The notes under the pieces: model-generated | Seen by the model: the letters and a program-made list of their open reading frames with translations, nothing else | What the model was told of the DNA's origin: nothing | The model's database searches: none | Translations under genes and position numbers: made by a program | Shown here: in pieces, positions 3,992 through 5,362 of the stretch | Layout of the letters: each line of letters starts with the position of its first letter | How positions within the stretch are numbered: the stretch's first letter is position 1 | NCBI GenBank assembly: GCA_003532515.1 | Contig: DOEX01000142.1 | Coordinates: forward strand, 3,537-8,898 | Reading direction: 5' to 3' | Origin: Anaerolineaceae bacterium | Lineage (GTDB): Bacteria; Chloroflexota; Anaerolineae; Anaerolineales; Anaerolineaceae | DNA length: 5,362 nt

Positions 3992-5362
3992 ATGACAGAA
4001 AAAAAATACACACAATCCACCTGGAGCCTGAAAGAATTATTTGACAGCTTTGAAGACCCCAAAATTGAAGAAACTTACCAAACCCTAACAAGGAACGTAG
4101 AGAAATTTGAAAGCTATCGCGACGAGTTGAAGCCGGATATTTCCGCTGAACGCTTTTTGGAAATCATCCGAGGTTGGGAAAAAAGTCAGAAACTTGGTTA
4201 TCGCCTCTATGGCTTCTCTTCTCTCAGTTTCGCCTCCAACACCCAGGATCAAAAAGCTCAAATCGGGATATCCCGTGTGCAGCAATTCTTAGCCGAAATT
4301 GAAAACCGCACACTCTTCTTCACGCTGTGGTGGAAGGCTTTGGATGACCAGAACGCAGCCCGGCTGCTGGAGACAAGTGGTGATTATCGCTATTTCCTGG
4401 AACAAATCCGCAGCATGAAGCCTTATACCCTCAGCGAACCGGAAGAAAAAGTGATCAATATCAAAAATGTCACCGGCAATTCCGCTTTGGATATGCTCTA
4501 CGATTCGATCACCAACCGCTATGTCTTTAAGATTGAAGTTGATGGTGAGACAAAAGAAATGACCCGCGGTGAACTGATGAGCCTGGTGCGGAGTGGTAAC
4601 CCTGACCTGCGCGCGCGTGCTTATCAGGAACTTTATCGTGTTTATGGTGAAGATGCCCCCATTTTGGGACAGATTTACCAAAACATCGTGCGCGACTGGA
4701 AGAACGAAAACGTCGGATTGCGCGGATATAAAAGCCCCATCGCAGTACGCAACACGATCAACGATCTGCCTGATGAGGTCATTGACACATTGCTTGAGGT
4801 GGCACGCAAGAATATCGGCATTTTCCACCGTTACTTCCAACTTAAGGCAAGCAAAATCGGCATGGAAAAGTTGCGCCGTTATGACATTTATGCGCCTGTG
4901 AGCGAGTCGGACAAACGCTATTCTTACGACGAAGCAACTGCCATGACTTTTGAAGCTTTTGAACGCTTTGACTCCAAGTTTGCTCAGATGGCACGCCGAG
5001 TGTTTGACCAGGAGCACGTGGACAGCGAAGTGCGCAAAGGCAAAATGGGCGGCGCCTTCTGCTCAACCCTGGGTCCAGACCTGACGCCCTGGGTGATGCT
5101 TAATTACCAGGGCAAGTCTGACGATGTTTCTACCATGGCGCACGAACTGGGACACGCCATTCACTCCATGATGGCTGAAGAACACAGCATTTTCACCCAG
5201 CATGCCTGCCTGCCACTGGCAGAAACAGCCTCCACTTTCGGGGAGATGACCCTGACCGACTTGCTGCTGGAACGTGAAACAGACGAGGGGGTCAAACAGG
5301 ATATCCTCTTCGGGCAACTGGACGATGCTTTTGCGACCATCATCCGCCAGATCTACTTTGCG
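3992..5362 (+). CDS. pepF: M3 family oligoendopeptidase F, N-terminal 457 residues (3' end outside window)
   Basis: A cytoplasmic zinc endopeptidase that cleaves short oligopeptides, typically about 600 residues; roughly the last 140 are beyond the right edge. The N-terminal helical region (about 1-190) leads into the M3 catalytic domain. HELGH (384-388) supplies two zinc ligands and the catalytic glutamate, and E411 in LAETASTFGEM, 22 residues after the second histidine, is the third ligand. Other clear family segments are NVTGNSALDMLYDSI (about 160-174), RARAYQELYRVYGED (about 209-223) and GGAFCSTLGPDLTPWVMLNY (about 353-372). The segment order resembles the PepF/M3 clade rather than thimet oligopeptidase. 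AAGGA (3981-3985), 6 nt before the ATG, supports the start. The gene is divergent from the thioesterase operon. An eight-A run at 3999-4006 follows the start codon closely. No frameshift seen. Confidence 0.95.
   Translation, partial: MTEKKYTQSTWSLKELFDSFEDPKIEETYQTLTRNVEKFESYRDELKPDISAERFLEIIRGWEKSQKLGYRLYGFSSLSFASNTQDQKAQIGISRVQQFLAEIENRTLFFTLWWKALDDQNAARLLETSGDYRYFLEQIRSMKPYTLSEPEEKVINIKNVTGNSALDMLYDSITNRYVFKIEVDGETKEMTRGELMSLVRSGNPDLRARAYQELYRVYGEDAPILGQIYQNIVRDWKNENVGLRGYKSPIAVRNTINDLPDEVIDTLLEVARKNIGIFHRYFQLKASKIGMEKLRRYDIYAPVSESDKRYSYDEATAMTFEAFERFDSKFAQMARRVFDQEHVDSEVRKGKMGGAFCSTLGPDLTPWVMLNYQGKSDDVSTMAHELGHAIHSMMAEEHSIFTQHACLPLAETASTFGEMTLTDLLLERETDEGVKQDILFGQLDDAFATIIRQIYFA

Noticed and set aside
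4289..5017. Open frame of 242 codons on the minus strand inside pepF
   Set aside because: It lies wholly antisense to a well-supported M3 peptidase, its translation (rich in His, Cys, Val, Phe) resembles no family I know, and it lacks a ribosome binding site.
1..5362. Mobile element, CRISPR array, tRNA/rRNA, riboswitch or defence system
   Set aside because: No transposase or integrase, no spaced direct repeats, no cloverleaf or conserved aptamer pattern, and all main genes belong to known housekeeping or degradative families.

Overview
The window reads as ordinary chromosomal DNA of a free-living bacterium, most likely Chloroflexota and probably Anaerolineae. The main lineage clue is the extreme C-terminus of the secreted carboxypeptidase (YFYLPLIMNDL), which resembles the 'YLPL-(V/I)-(L/M)-x' ends I associate with exported proteins of that phylum. 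AT-rich intergenic regions, conventional GGAG-type ribosome binding sites and a peptidase-rich gene set fit, but the assignment is an inference from memory, not a database result.

Layout. Positions 1-938 (+) hold the C-terminal part of an exported M14 zinc carboxypeptidase, cut by the left edge, with a beta-sandwich domain and the short tail. A strong hairpin (1023-1048) separates it from a convergent small membrane protein of the GlsB/YeaQ/YmgE family (1070-1321, -). An AT-rich divergent region (1322-1526) carries promoter candidates for both sides, an 18-bp interrupted palindrome and a possible 10-codon leader ORF. It precedes a deoxynucleoside kinase (1527-2159, +). A second hairpin (2185-2210) lies between the kinase and a convergent two-gene minus-strand operon. 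That operon encodes a hotdog-fold acyl-CoA thioesterase (3299-3754) followed, after 2 nt, by an M42 aminopeptidase (2229-3296). A 237-bp divergent region (3755-3991) with a palindrome overlapping a perfect TTGACA leads to an M3 oligoendopeptidase F gene (3992 to the right edge, +), which is truncated after 457 codons.

How they fit together. Three different metallopeptidases lie in 5.4 kb: an exported carboxypeptidase, a cytoplasmic TET-type aminopeptidase and a cytoplasmic oligoendopeptidase. Together they suit an organism that digests external protein and finishes the peptides inside the cell. The kinase serves deoxynucleoside salvage, the thioesterase hydrolyses acyl-CoA, and the small membrane protein is a stress-associated family of unclear mechanism. 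Apart from the thioesterase-peptidase pair nothing forces a functional link. I found no RNA genes, mobile elements, CRISPR arrays or defence genes, and no convincing sign of an undescribed system. The most interesting leads are the carboxypeptidase C-terminal tail and the two operator-like palindromes.
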